Below are positions 8,716 to 17,244 of a DNA stretch of 64,000 nucleotides, one piece after another. Numbering within the stretch: the stretch's first letter is position 1; each line of letters starts with the position of its first letter. The stretch lies in contig NZ_CP136336.1 of the NCBI RefSeq assembly GCF_032681285.1, positions 434,001 through 498,000 on the forward strand, given 5' to 3'. The translations under genes were made by a program, and so were the position numbers. Below the pieces are notes generated by a model. It was not told where the DNA came from. It searched no databases and saw nothing but the letters and a program-made list of their open reading frames with translations. This DNA comes from Piscinibacter gummiphilus. Lineage in GTDB: Bacteria > Pseudomonadota > Gammaproteobacteria > Burkholderiales > Burkholderiaceae_C.

Positions 8716-9676
8716 GTTCGACGACGTCGGCTGCACCCGGGCGCACGGCCGGCTTGAGCAGGTACAGCGGCCGAGGCGACACGCGGAATTCCAGCGGCGC
8801 GCGCATCAGGCTCACCTCGCCGTCGGTGGCCACTTTCACGCGCCGCGAGCCGTAGGGCAGCCAGGGTTGCACCGTCATGTGCTGGAACTGGAAATGCTCC
8901 ACCTCCTGCATCTCGGCCAGCTCGGCCCTCGCGCTGCGCCACATCAGGCGCACCAGGCCCCAGGTGCTGGTGGGCTTCAACATCACCGCGGCCACGCGGC
9001 CCTGGTCGATGGCGCGCGCTTCGGGCAGGCCCACCTGCTCCAGCTGCAGGCGGTTGTTGCCGACGAAGAGCGTGGCGCTGCGCACGTCGCGCACCGCGCC
9101 GCCGCGCTCGATGCGCAGGCGCAGCTGGCGATGCTCGCGCAGCAGCGTGGCGCCGGCGGCAAAGAGCGCCACCACACGGCTGCGGCCGAAGCGCTGCTTG
9201 TAGGCCTCGCGGTCTTCCAGCAAGTCGGGGTAGAGCCCGAGGCTCGCGTTGACGAGGAAGACCCGGTCGTTGATGAGCCCCACCTGCACCGGATGCGCCT
9301 GCGCGCCGAGCATCGCCTCGATGGCGGCGGCGGTGTCTTGCGGAATGCCGTGCGTGCGGCTGAAGTAGTTGAAGGTGCCTTGCGGCAGCACGCCCATCGG
9401 GCAGCCGGCGTCGTGTGCGGCCTGGGCCACGGCGTTGATCGTGCCGTCGCCCCCGGCCGCGACCACCACGCCGCCTTGCGCGGTGGCCTGGGAGGCCAGG
9501 CGTTGTGCGGTGCGCGGGATGTCTTCGCCGCGTTCCACCATCTCGATGCGGTAGCGCCGCCCCGACGCGGCCAGCTGCTGGCCGATCAGGGCGTAGGTTG
9601 CCTGGGCGTCATCGCGGCCCGAGGCCGCATTGAGCAGGACGAGAAGCGGGCTGTCGTGGAAGGAGCTGTGGCGCAT
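8696..9676 (-). CDS. Diacylglycerol kinase family lipid kinase (YegS/DagK-type)
   Basis: A 326-residue protein with the DAGK catalytic domain: N-terminal LLVLLNAASG, the nucleotide loop GGDGTINAVAQ, and LPQGTFNYFSRTHGIP, all diagnostic of the YegS/sphingosine-kinase fold. It is expected to phosphorylate a lipid such as diacylglycerol at the inner membrane. The start at 9676 is chosen because the longer frame upstream is low-complexity and runs into the hairpin region. The 3' end overlaps the metallophosphoesterase start by 20 bases, so a kinase and a phosphoesterase are coupled. Confidence 0.85.
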   Translation of the reverse strand: MRHSSFHDSPLLVLLNAASGRDDAQATYALIGQQLAASGRRYRIEMVERGEDIPRTAQRLASQATAQGGVVVAAGGDGTINAVAQAAHDAGCPMGVLPQGTFNYFSRTHGIPQDTAAAIEAMLGAQAHPVQVGLINDRVFLVNASLGLYPDLLEDREAYKQRFGRSRVVALFAAGATLLREHRQLRLRIERGGAVRDVRSATLFVGNNRLQLEQVGLPEARAIDQGRVAAVMLKPTSTWGLVRLMWRSARAELAEMQEVEHFQFQHMTVQPWLPYGSRRVKVATDGEVSLMRAPLEFRVSPRPLYLLKPAVRPGAADVVEHAAAHL

Positions 9677-9764
9677 CCTCCTTCCTGCGGCAATCCGTGT
9701 GCCGTTCAACTCAGGCGGGCGCGCGCGAGCGGGCCGAGCGCCGGGCCGCCCCAAGCCGGCCCGC

Positions 9765-9801
9765 ATCCCCTCGGGGGATCGGTCGACGTACCCGTCGACC
9801 G
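9765..9801. other. Two adjacent hairpins downstream of the SDR gene
   Basis: Two perfect inverted repeats sit between the SDR stop (9810) and the lipid-kinase start (9676). The first has a 6-bp stem and a 3-base loop (9765-9779, ATCCCC/GGGGAT). The second has a 9-bp stem (9780-9788 with 9793-9801, CGGTCGACG) and a 4-base loop. There is no T-tract on either strand, so these may stop or stabilise the minus-strand SDR transcript, or may be a dispersed intergenic repeat of this genome. The surrounding CCGGCTTGGGG-type sequence looks like a repeated element, which is inference. Confidence 0.5.
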
Positions 9802-9809
9802 AGGGGCTG

Positions 9810-10646
9810 TCATCCCCGCATGCGCGCTTCGCGTTCTGCCTGCGCTGCCGCGTCCCACACGTGGCGCGGGCCGATGAAGGCGCCACCGTCGACGAGCAAG
9901 TGCTCTCCCGTCACGAAAGCCGAGTCGTCGCTCGCGAAGAAGAGCACGGCATTGGCAATGTCTTCCGGAACGCCGGCTTTGTTGATGGGTTGCGCGTTGG
10001 GGGCGCCCTTGGCCATCGCGGCCTTCACCATCGGCGCGGCCGCGGGCGGCACACGCTCGGGGTTGGCGGTGAAGATGTTGGTGAGGATCAGCCCCGGGCA
10101 CACCGCGTTGACGCGGATGCCGCTGCGCGCGAGTTCGGCCCCGGCGATGCGGGTGAGGTGGATCACGCCCGCCTTGGCCACCGAGTAGGCGATCGGCGCG
10201 GCGCCCGACTGCACGCCCGCGATGGAAGCGGTGTTGACGATCGCGCCGCCGCCACGCCGCTTCAGGTGCGGCACGGCGTAGGTGATGCCCAGCGCCACCG
10301 AGCGCAGCAGCAGGCTTTGCGTGCGGTCCCAGCCCTCGGGTGTCATCTCGGCGATGGTGGCCGGCGTGCCGCCGGCACCGGCGTTGTTGAAGACGATGTC
10401 GAGCCCGCCGAAGCGCGCCACGGCGGCCGCCATCAGCGCTTCGATCTGCGGCGCATCGGTCACGTCGCAATGCTGGTAGGCGACCTTGCCGGCAAAACGT
10501 GCTTCGAGCGCGGCGCCGTCGGCGTCGTTGATGTCACCCACCATCACCTGCGCGCCTTCGGCCACGAACTTTTCCACCGTGCCCAGGCCAATGCCCGAAC
10601 AGCCCCCGGTGATCACGGCCACCTTGTTCTTCAAACGGTCCACCAC
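9810..10646 (-). CDS. SDR family NAD(P)-dependent oxidoreductase
   Basis: A 278-residue classical short-chain dehydrogenase. It has the cofactor motif TGGCSGIGLGT near the N terminus, the NNAGAGGT strand, a catalytic Ser in NTASIAG and the YSVAKAG Tyr/Lys pair, then CPGLILT. I chose the GTG at 10646 because GGGAGGAG lies 7 bases upstream; the TTG at 10673 lacks a site. The family oxidises alcohols or hydroxyacyl groups. The substrate is not deducible. The gene stands between a YitT gene and a lipid-kinase gene in the same direction. Confidence 0.85.
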   Translation of the reverse strand: MVDRLKNKVAVITGGCSGIGLGTVEKFVAEGAQVMVGDINDADGAALEARFAGKVAYQHCDVTDAPQIEALMAAAVARFGGLDIVFNNAGAGGTPATIAEMTPEGWDRTQSLLLRSVALGITYAVPHLKRRGGGAIVNTASIAGVQSGAAPIAYSVAKAGVIHLTRIAGAELARSGIRVNAVCPGLILTNIFTANPERVPPAAAPMVKAAMAKGAPNAQPINKAGVPEDIANAVLFFASDDSAFVTGEHLLVDGGAFIGPRHVWDAAAQAEREARMRG

Positions 10647-10738
10647 GGCAAGCTCCTCCCGCTGCGCCCCCAAAGCACCGTGCCCCAGGCCGTGCGCGCG
10701 TCCATGCAGACGTCGTTTGTAGCACGCCGATCGAAGTT

Positions 10739-10756
10739 ACTTGTCAGCCGACAAGT
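10739..10756. promoter_or_regulatory. 18-bp palindrome upstream of the SDR gene, candidate operator
   Basis: ACTTGTC-AGCC-GACAAGT is a perfect 7-bp inverted repeat with a 4-base centre, about 93 bases before the SDR start in the gap between the YitT gene and the SDR gene. Its size and symmetry suit a TetR- or GntR-type dimer. No such regulator gene is adjacent, so the binding protein is unknown. Confidence 0.4.
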
Positions 10757-10816
10757 GTGTGCTGCGCTGCAGACCGGAGCCTCGAGCCGCGTGAATCTCC
10801 GCGGGCGGCCCTGCCG

Positions 10817-11431
10817 CTACTGGGCCACGTAGCGCCCGGGCCGGTGGTTGGTGGCGATCACGAGGTTGAGCACCACGGCAGCGGCGACCGAGAGGGCCAC
10901 ACGGTCGAGCGGCACGGTGGCGAGTGCGGCCAGCACGATGGCCGAGTCCATCGCCATCTGCACGTGGCCGGCGCGCCAGCCGCGCTTCTTCTGCGCCAGC
11001 AGCGCGAGGATGCCCAGGCCGCCCAGGCTCGCGTGGTGGCGAAAGAGCACCAGGAAGCCGTTGCCCATCAGCACGCCGCCGAGCAGGGCGGCGAGCCAGG
11101 CGTCGAGCGACGCGAGCACGAGGTGGCGTGGCAGCCAGTCGCTCATCACGGCCACCAGCACCACGGCCGCGAGCGTGCGCAGCGTGAAGCTGCGGCCCAT
11201 GTGCCGCCAGGCCAGCCAGTAGAAGGGCAGGTTGATGACGAAGTACGCGACGCCGAACGACCAGCCGCCGAGGTAGTGCGCAAGGAAGGCGATGCCCGCG
11301 GTGCCGCCCGACAGCAGCCCGGCGTGCTGGAAGAGCGTGACGGCGAGCGACACGAGCAGCGTGCCGATCAGGAGCGCCTGCAGGTCTTCGAGCGGTGTGT
11401 GCTTGAGCGTCGAGGGGTCGGGGTCTTGCAT
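10817..11431 (-). CDS. YitT family integral membrane protein
   Basis: A 204-residue hydrophobic protein with about six membrane segments. The motif LLSGGTAGIAFLAHYLGGWS near the second segment matches the YitT family (DUF161, formerly DUF2179-associated). The function of the family is uncertain; related proteins have been linked to small-molecule export. The ATG at 11431 has GGAG nine bases before it; an ATG at 11446 would add five residues. The gene is divergent from ssuE and shares an 84-99 bp promoter region that contains a long palindrome, so a link to sulfur nutrition is possible but unproven. Confidence 0.75.
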   Translation of the reverse strand: MQDPDPSTLKHTPLEDLQALLIGTLLVSLAVTLFQHAGLLSGGTAGIAFLAHYLGGWSFGVAYFVINLPFYWLAWRHMGRSFTLRTLAAVVLVAVMSDWLPRHLVLASLDAWLAALLGGVLMGNGFLVLFRHHASLGGLGILALLAQKKRGWRAGHVQMAMDSAIVLAALATVPLDRVALSVAAAVVLNLVIATNHRPGRYVAQ

Positions 11432-11464
11432 CGCCCGATTCTCCATGCGGGCCGCGCACGCTTG

Positions 11465-11491
11465 CGAAATCGATATCGATGCTCGATTTCG
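11465..11491. promoter_or_regulatory. Inverted repeat in the yitT-ssuE divergent promoter
   Basis: CGAAATCGA (11465-11473) and TCGATTTCG (11483-11491) form a perfect 9-bp inverted repeat. Inside it, ATCGATATCGAT (11469-11480) is itself palindromic. The site lies 40 bases before the ssuE start and about 34 before the YitT start, the usual place for an operator or activator site. Sulfonate genes are commonly controlled by LysR-type CysB/Cbl proteins, but this sequence is not a known consensus I can assign. Confidence 0.45.
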
Positions 11492-11530
11492 TTCGTTGGC
11501 TCGCTGCAGGCTGCTGGCTATCGTGCAGCC

Positions 11531-12085
11531 ATGAACATCGTCAGCATTTCCGGCAGCCCTTCGCAACGCTCGCGCTCGGGCTGGTTGCTCGAACTGGCCC
11601 AGGCGCGGCTCGAGACCGCGGCACACGAGCGCCACCGCGTCCAGGTGCGCGAGCTGCCCGCGCACGCGCTGGTCGCGGCCGACGCGCGGCACCCCGAGGT
11701 TGCGGCCAGCGTGGCGCGCGTGGCCGAGGCCGACGTGCTGATCGTCTCCACCCCCATCTACAAGGCGGCCTACAGCGGCCTTCTGAAACTCTGGCTCGAC
11801 CTGCTGCCGCAGGACGCGCTGCGCGGCAAGACGGTGCTGCCACTCGCCACGGGCGGCAGCATCGCCCACCTGCTCGCGGTCGACTACGCGTTGAAGCCGG
11901 TGCTGTCGGCGCTCGGTGCCCGCAACATCCTCGATGGCGTCTATGCCACCGATGCGCAGCTGCCTTCGCTTCCGGCCGGCGGCTACGCACCCGACGACGC
12001 CCTGCTTGAGCGGCTCGACCGCGCGCTGCAGCCCTTGCTCTCGACACACGAGCGAATGCGTGTCGCCGAGCCGGCGCGATGTTGA
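11531..12085 (+). CDS. ssuE: NADPH-dependent FMN reductase SsuE
   Basis: A 184-residue flavodoxin-fold reductase. The opening MNIVSISGSPSQRSRSG is the FMN phosphate loop, and STPIYKAAYSGLLKLWLDLL and PLATGGSIAHLLAVDYALKP are characteristic of SsuE. It supplies reduced FMN to the alkanesulfonate monooxygenase SsuD. It is the first gene of the operon ssuE-ssuA-ssuA2-ssuD-ssuC-ssuB-ssuF and is followed by a 120-bp gap with a hairpin. Confidence 0.92.
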   Translation: MNIVSISGSPSQRSRSGWLLELAQARLETAAHERHRVQVRELPAHALVAADARHPEVAASVARVAEADVLIVSTPIYKAAYSGLLKLWLDLLPQDALRGKTVLPLATGGSIAHLLAVDYALKPVLSALGARNILDGVYATDAQLPSLPAGGYAPDDALLERLDRALQPLLSTHERMRVAEPARC

Positions 12086-12149
12086 TCGGCTGAGCGGCTC
12101 GGGCCTCCTTCCTTCACCTTTGTCTCCTCGTCCTCACGGGCGATTCGGT

Positions 12150-12173
12150 GCCCGACGCCCCGTCGGGTCGGGC
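12150..12173 (+). other. Hairpin between ssuE and ssuA, possible attenuator
   Basis: GCCCGAC (12150-12156) pairs with GTCGGGC (12167-12173). An alternative 6-bp stem CCCGAC/GTCGGG (12151-12167) with a 5-base loop competes with it. The hairpin is followed closely by CGCCCCTTTTCC. The short T run is weak for an intrinsic terminator, so partial termination or messenger protection between the first gene and the rest of the operon is a guess. Confidence 0.4.
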
Positions 12174-12205
12174 GCCCCTTTTCCTGACGAAAGCACACAC
12201 CTCTC

Positions 12206-13186
12206 ATGACCTCCTCGACCCCTCGCTCGTCGCGCCGCCGCTGGCTGCAACTCGCCACCGCCGCGCTGGCCACGTTGTCGCTCGCCGCCCACGCGCAGAC
12301 CGCGCCGAAAGAGCTGCGCATCGGCTACCAGAAGTACGGCACGCTCACGATCCTGAAAGCACGTGGCGACCTCGATCGCCGCCTCGCCGCACAAGGCATC
12401 GCCGTCAAGTGGACGGAGTTCCCCTCCGGCCCGGTGCTGCTCGAAGGCCTGAACGTCGGCTCGCTCGACTTCGGCACCGTGGGCGAAGCGCCGCCCATCT
12501 TTGCGCAGGCCGCGGGCGCCGACCTCGTCTACGTGGCCAACCAGCCGCCCGCACCGGCCGGTGAAGCCATCGTCGTGCCCAAGACCTCGACGGTGAAGAG
12601 CGTGGCCGAGTTGAAGGGCAAGAAGGTCGCGCTCAACAAAGGCTCCAACGTGCACTTCCTCCTAGTGAAGGCGCTCGAGAAGGCCGGCCTCAAGTACAGC
12701 GACGTGCAGGTGGTCTTCCTGCCGCCGGCCGATGCGCGCGCTGCCTTCGAGCGCGGCGCGGTCGACGCCTGGGTGATCTGGGACCCGTTCCTCGCCGCTG
12801 CGGAGAAGCAGCTCGGTGCCCGCCAGCTCGCCGATGGCAAAGGGATCGTCGCCAACCACCAGTTCTATCTCGCCGCACGCGGCTATGCCGACAGGCACCC
12901 GCAGGTGATCCAGGCGGTGATCGACGAACTCGCGAAGCTCGACCGCTGGGCCACCACCAACGCCAAGGCGGTGGCCGAGCTGCTCGCACCGCAGATCGGC
13001 CTCGACCCGACGATCACCGAAGTCGCCGCCGGCCGTTTCGCCTACGGCATCGTGCCCATCAGCGCCCAGGTGGCCGCCGAGCAGCAGAAGATCGCCGACA
13101 CCTTCTTCGAGCTGAAGCTCATCCCCAAGGCCATCCGCATCAGCGACGCGCTGCCGCGTGGCGTGGCGGTGGCGAAGAGCCACTGA
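12206..13186 (+). CDS. ssuA: Aliphatic sulfonate ABC transporter substrate-binding protein SsuA
   Basis: A 326-residue periplasmic binding protein with a cleavable signal (twin-Arg-like SSRRRWLQLATAALATLSLA, then AHAQT). Family motifs include RIGYQKYGTLTILKARGDL, GLNVGSLDFGTVGEAPPIFAQA, and AFERGAVDAWVIWDPFLAAAE. It captures alkanesulfonates for the SsuBC transporter encoded downstream. A second, related binding protein follows 14 bp later. Confidence 0.92.
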   Translation: MTSSTPRSSRRRWLQLATAALATLSLAAHAQTAPKELRIGYQKYGTLTILKARGDLDRRLAAQGIAVKWTEFPSGPVLLEGLNVGSLDFGTVGEAPPIFAQAAGADLVYVANQPPAPAGEAIVVPKTSTVKSVAELKGKKVALNKGSNVHFLLVKALEKAGLKYSDVQVVFLPPADARAAFERGAVDAWVIWDPFLAAAEKQLGARQLADGKGIVANHQFYLAARGYADRHPQVIQAVIDELAKLDRWATTNAKAVAELLAPQIGLDPTITEVAAGRFAYGIVPISAQVAAEQQKIADTFFELKLIPKAIRISDALPRGVAVAKSH

Positions 13187-13200
13187 GCGCGGAGGCGGCA

Positions 13201-14151
13201 ATGAGCAACGTGACCAGCCTCAGCCGGCGTGCCGCCTTGGGCGTGCTGTCGGTGACCGCGGCCAGCTGGTGGCCGGTGTCGCGCGCCAACCCCTTGCCGC
13301 TGCGCATCGGCTTCCAGAAGGGCTCGATCAACCTCAACATCACCCGCTCGCTGAAGCTCGTGGAGCAGCGCCTGCCCGGCACGCCGGTGCAGTGGGTCGA
13401 GTTCCCTGCCGTGCCGCAGCTGCTCGAAGCGCTGGCGGTCGGCAGCGTCGACTTCGGTGCGGTGGGCGACTCGCCGCCCGTGTTCGCGCAGGCGGCCGGC
13501 AAGGACATCGTCTACGTCGGCGCCGAGCCGCCCAAGCCCGACACCTCGGCGCTGCTGGTGCGCGAGGGTTCACCGCTTCGCACGCTCGCCGAGCTCAAGG
13601 GCCGGCGCATCGCGCTGCAGAAGGGATCGAGCGCACATTTCCTGCTGGTGCAGGCGGTGAAGGCGGCCGGGCTCAAGTGGAGCGACATCCAGCCGGTGTA
13701 CCTCGCGCCGGCCGATGCCCGCGCGGCCTTCGAGCGCGGTGCCGTCGACGCGTGGTCGATCTGGGACCCGTACTACGCCGCCGCCGAGATCGACGGCAAG
13801 GCGCGCCCGCTCGTCACCAGCCGCGGCCTCACGAGCAACAACTCCTTCTACCTCGCCTCGCGCGGCCTGGTGCAGCAGGAGCCGGTGCTGCGCCAGCTCT
13901 TCGCTGCACTCACCGACGCCGATGCGCACGTGGCGCGGCACCGCGCCGACTCTGCGAAGCAGTACGCCGAGTTCTCCGGCCTGGGCCTCGCGACCGTGCT
14001 GCGCGTGCTCGACCGCCGCCCGCGTTCGCCGGTGGGTCCGCTGAGTGCGGCGCTCGTCGCCGAGCAGCAGAAGGTGGCCGACGCCTTCCACGAACTCGGG
14101 CTGATCCCCAAGGCCATCCGCGTGGCCGACATCGTCTGGCAGCCCGCCTGA
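13201..14151 (+). CDS. Second SsuA-type sulfonate substrate-binding protein
   Basis: A 316-residue paralogue of the preceding SsuA: RIGFQKGSINLNITRSLKLV, AVGSVDFGAVGDSPPVFAQA and AFERGAVDAWSIWDPYYAAAE align throughout. The signal region SRRAALGVLSVTAASWWPVS looks Tat-like. With only one permease and one ATPase gene in the operon, both binding proteins probably deliver to the same SsuBC complex and broaden the range of sulfonates taken up. The ribosome site is weak (GCGGAGGCGGCA). Confidence 0.88.
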   Translation: MSNVTSLSRRAALGVLSVTAASWWPVSRANPLPLRIGFQKGSINLNITRSLKLVEQRLPGTPVQWVEFPAVPQLLEALAVGSVDFGAVGDSPPVFAQAAGKDIVYVGAEPPKPDTSALLVREGSPLRTLAELKGRRIALQKGSSAHFLLVQAVKAAGLKWSDIQPVYLAPADARAAFERGAVDAWSIWDPYYAAAEIDGKARPLVTSRGLTSNNSFYLASRGLVQQEPVLRQLFAALTDADAHVARHRADSAKQYAEFSGLGLATVLRVLDRRPRSPVGPLSAALVAEQQKVADAFHELGLIPKAIRVADIVWQPA

Positions 14152-14178
14152 CCTCCACCACCTTTCCACGAGCCCCTC

Positions 14179-15366
14179 ATGAAGATCCTCTGGTTCATCC
14201 CTACCCACGGCGACAGCCGCTACCTTGGCACCAGCAAGGGCGCCCGCGCCGCCACCTTCGACTACTTCAAGCAGGTGGCCGTGGCCGCCGACACGCTGGG
14301 CTACGAAGGCGTGCTGCTGCCCACCGGCCGCTCCTGCGAAGACTCGTGGATCACCGCCGCGAGCCTGATCGACGCGACCCGGCGCCTGAAATTCCTGGTG
14401 GCGCTGCGCCCCGGCCTCGTGCAGCCGTCGCAATCGGCCCGCATGGCCGCCACGCTCGACCGTCTCTCGGGCGGCCGGCTGATCGTCAACCTGGTGACGG
14501 GCGGCGACGCGCACGAGCTCGCGGGCGACGGCCAGTTCCTGAGCCACGAGGCGCGCTACGAAGAGAGTGCCGAATTCCTCAAGATCTGGCGCGAGATCCT
14601 CGCGCGCAGCCACGACGGCGAGGAGTTCGACTACGAAGGCAGGCACCTCAAGGTGCAGGGCGCCAAGCTGCTCTACCCGCCGGTCAGCAAGCCCTATCCG
14701 CAGGTCTTCTTCGGGGGCTCGTCGGAAGCCGCGCACGACCTCGCCGCCGAGCAGGTCGACACCTACCTCACCTGGGGCGAACCGCCCGCGGCGGTGGCCG
14801 CCAAGGTGGCCGACGTGAGCGCGCGCGCGGCGAAGCACGGCCGCAAACTCTCCTTCGGCATCCGCCTGCACGTGATCGTGCGCGAGACCGAAGACGAGGC
14901 CTGGCGCGCCGCCGCCGAGCTCGTGTCGCAGCTCGACGAGAAGGTGGTCGAGGCCGCGCAGGCCAAGTTTGCGCAGATGGACTCGGTGGGCCAGCGCCGC
15001 ATGGCCGAGCTGCACAAGGGCAAGTTCAACAAGGCCAACATCCGCGAAGGCCTGGAGATCTCGCCCAACCTGTGGGCGGGCGTGGGCCTGGTGCGCGGCG
15101 GTGCCGGCACGGCGCTCGTGGGCAACCCCGAGCAGGTGGCCGAGCGCATCAAGGAGTACGCGGCGCTGGGCCTCGACTACTTCGTGTTGAGCGGCTACCC
15201 GCATCTGGAAGAAGCGCACCGCTTTGCCGAACTCGTGTTCCCGCTCTTGCCGCTTTCCGTGCAGAGCAAGCTGCCCGGCCGCACGCTCACCGGGCCGTTT
15301 GGCGAGATCGTCGCCAACACCTTCGTGCCGAAGCACACCTTGGTGTCAAAGATTTCGCAGAGCTGA
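14179..15366 (+). CDS. ssuD: FMNH2-dependent alkanesulfonate monooxygenase SsuD
   Basis: A 395-residue bacterial-luciferase-type flavin monooxygenase. The opening [20 protein letters not shown], the core [20 protein letters not shown] and [13 protein letters not shown] region ([13 protein letters not shown]) are typical of SsuD. It uses FMNH2 from SsuE and O2 to cleave alkanesulfonates to aldehyde and sulfite in the cytoplasm. It sits in the operon between the binding proteins and the permease gene. Confidence 0.95.
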   Translation: MKILWFIPTHGDSRYLGTSKGARAATFDYFKQVAVAADTLGYEGVLLPTGRSCEDSWITAASLIDATRRLKFLVALRPGLVQPSQSARMAATLDRLSGGRLIVNLVTGGDAHELAGDGQFLSHEARYEESAEFLKIWREILARSHDGEEFDYEGRHLKVQGAKLLYPPVSKPYPQVFFGGSSEAAHDLAAEQVDTYLTWGEPPAAVAAKVADVSARAAKHGRKLSFGIRLHVIVRETEDEAWRAAAELVSQLDEKVVEAAQAKFAQMDSVGQRRMAELHKGKFNKANIREGLEISPNLWAGVGLVRGGAGTALVGNPEQVAERIKEYAALGLDYFVLSGYPHLEEAHRFAELVFPLLPLSVQSKLPGRTLTGPFGEIVANTFVPKHTLVSKISQS

Positions 15367-15368
15367 TC

Positions 15369-16160
15369 ATGAGCAGTCGATCCCACAACACGCCCTTCGT
15401 GCAGCGCGCGCTGCCGTGGCTGGTGCCGGTGCTGATCCTCGCGGTGTGGGAGCTTTCGTCGCGCGGCGGCTGGCTCTCCACACGCGTGCTGCCCGAGCCC
15501 TGGTCGGTGATCACAGCGTTCTGGAAGTTGCTCAGCTCCGGCGAGCTGTTGCAGCACGTGGCCGTGAGCACCGGCCGTGCGCTGGCGGGCCTTGCCATCG
15601 GCGGCGGCCTCGGCCTCTTGCTCGGTCTTTTCACCGGCACCTTCCGCATCGGCGAGACCCTGCTCGACACCACGCTGCAGATGGTGCGCAACATCCCGGC
15701 GCTGGCGCTCATCCCGCTCGTCATCCTCTGGTTCGGCATCGACGAGAGCGCCAAGCTCTTCCTCGTGGCGGTGGGCGTGTTCTTCCCGATCTACCTCAAC
15801 ACCTTCCACGGCATCCGTTCGGTCGACAAGGGGCTGATCGAGATGGCGCGCAGCTATGGCCTGTCGGGCTGGCAGCTCTACCGCCAGGTGATCCTGCCCG
15901 GCGCGCTGCCCTCGGTGCTGGTGGGCCTGCGCTTCTCGCTCGGCCTGATGTGGGTGCTGCTCATCGTGGCCGAGACCATCTCGGCGCAATCGGGCATCGG
16001 CTACCTCACGATGAACGCCCGCGAATTCCTGCAGACCGACGTGGTGCTGGTGGGCATCCTGCTCTATGCGCTGCTGGGCAAGCTGGCCGACGTGCTGGCC
16101 AAGGCACTCGAGCGCTGGTGGTTGCGCTGGCACCCGGGCTATCAATTGAAGGAGGCGTGA
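15369..16160 (+). CDS. ssuC: Sulfonate ABC transporter permease SsuC
   Basis: A 263-residue inner-membrane protein with about six membrane segments. The ATP-ase coupling loop ([29 protein letters not shown]) is the EAA motif of the taurine/sulfonate permease family. It begins 3 bases after ssuD and ends in TGATG, overlapping the ssuB start codon by one base. It forms the translocation channel for the two binding proteins encoded upstream. Confidence 0.93.
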   Translation: MSSRSHNTPFVQRALPWLVPVLILAVWELSSRGGWLSTRVLPEPWSVITAFWKLLSSGELLQHVAVSTGRALAGLAIGGGLGLLLGLFTGTFRIGETLLDTTLQMVRNIPALALIPLVILWFGIDESAKLFLVAVGVFFPIYLNTFHGIRSVDKGLIEMARSYGLSGWQLYRQVILPGALPSVLVGLRFSLGLMWVLLIVAETISAQSGIGYLTMNAREFLQTDVVLVGILLYALLGKLADVLAKALERWWLRWHPGYQLKEA

Positions 16161-17005
16161 TGGCACGCACCGAACTGTCTGCACCGCCCCTGCAGCACCG
16201 CTCGCCCAAGGCACCCCAAGGCCTCGCGCTCTCGGTGCGCGAGCTGCGCAAGGTCTATGGCGAGCGTGTCGTGCTCGACGACGTGAATTTCGAGGTCGCC
16301 CCGGGCGAATTCATTGCCATCGTCGGCCGCAGCGGCTGCGGCAAGAGCACGCTGCTGCGGCTCGTGGCCGCGCTCGAATCGGCGCAGGCCGGCTCGATCA
16401 CGCTCGACGGCGAGTCGCTCGCGTCACACCGCGACGACGTGCGCATCATGTTCCAAGACGCGCGCCTCCTGCCCTGGAAGCGTGTGGTCGACAACATCGC
16501 GCTCGGCCTCGAAGGCCCCGACGCGAAAACGCGTGCGCTCGAAGCGCTTTCGCAGGTGGGCCTCGCCGACCGTGCCCACGAGTGGCCGGCGGTGCTGTCG
16601 GGCGGCCAGCGCCAGCGGGTGGCGCTCGCCCGTGCGCTGGTGCACCGCCCGCGGCTGCTGCTGCTCGACGAGCCGCTCGGCGCGCTGGATGCGCTCACCC
16701 GCATCGAGATGCACGGCCTGATCGAGCGGCTGTGGAAGGAACATGGTTTCACCGCCATCCTCATCACGCACGACGTGTCGGAAGCGGTGGCGCTGGCCGA
16801 TCGCGTGATCCTGATCGAAGACCACCACATCACGCTCGACGAAACCATTGCGCTGGCACGCCCGCGCTCGCGCGGCAACCCCAGCTTCGCAGCGCTCGAA
16901 GAGCGGGTGCTGCTGCGCGTGCTGCAGCAGCCGGCGAACGAAACGCCTCATGAACCGCAAACCCACGTGCCGTCGGGCTTCGGCGGGTGGCGCTTCTCCA
17001 CTTGA
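16160..17005 (+). CDS. ssuB: Sulfonate ABC transporter ATP-binding protein SsuB
   Basis: A 281-residue ABC ATPase with Walker [10 protein letters not shown], signature [15 protein letters not shown], Walker [13 protein letters not shown] and the switch His in [15 protein letters not shown]. The short C-terminal extension past the core is proline-rich and variable. Its ATG overlaps the ssuC stop (TGATG), so translation is coupled. Powers uptake through SsuC. Confidence 0.93.
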   Translation: MARTELSAPPLQHRSPKAPQGLALSVRELRKVYGERVVLDDVNFEVAPGEFIAIVGRSGCGKSTLLRLVAALESAQAGSITLDGESLASHRDDVRIMFQDARLLPWKRVVDNIALGLEGPDAKTRALEALSQVGLADRAHEWPAVLSGGQRQRVALARALVHRPRLLLLDEPLGALDALTRIEMHGLIERLWKEHGFTAILITHDVSEAVALADRVILIEDHHITLDETIALARPRSRGNPSFAALEERVLLRVLQQPANETPHEPQTHVPSGFGGWRFST

Positions 17006-17025
17006 AACCCTCCAGAGGAAACACC

Positions 17026-17244
17026 ATGAGCATCACCGCCATCAACGTGCGCAACCAGTTCCGCGGCAAGGTCAAAGAAATCATCGAAGGCCCGGTCGTC
17101 TCGGAGATCGACGTCGAGACGCCGGCCGGCCTGATCGTCACCTCGGTCATCACCACCCGCTCGGTCAAGGAACTCCGGCTCGAAGTGGGCCGCGAGGTCA
17201 TCGCGCTCGTGAAGTCGACCGAGGTGTCGATCGCGGCACTCTGA
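17026..17244 (+). CDS. ssuF: TOBE-domain molybdopterin-binding-like protein SsuF
   Basis: A 72-residue protein consisting of one TOBE/molbindin domain: MSITAINVRNQFRGKVKEI and the core VVSEIDVETPAGLIVTSVIT are typical. Small proteins of this kind follow ssuB in Pseudomonas ssuEADCBF operons and are needed there for growth on some sulfonates and sulfate esters; the exact job is unknown. The ATG at 17026 has an AGAGGAAACACC leader. Its stop overlaps the next start (TGATG). Confidence 0.85.
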   Translation: MSITAINVRNQFRGKVKEIIEGPVVSEIDVETPAGLIVTSVITTRSVKELRLEVGREVIALVKSTEVSIAAL

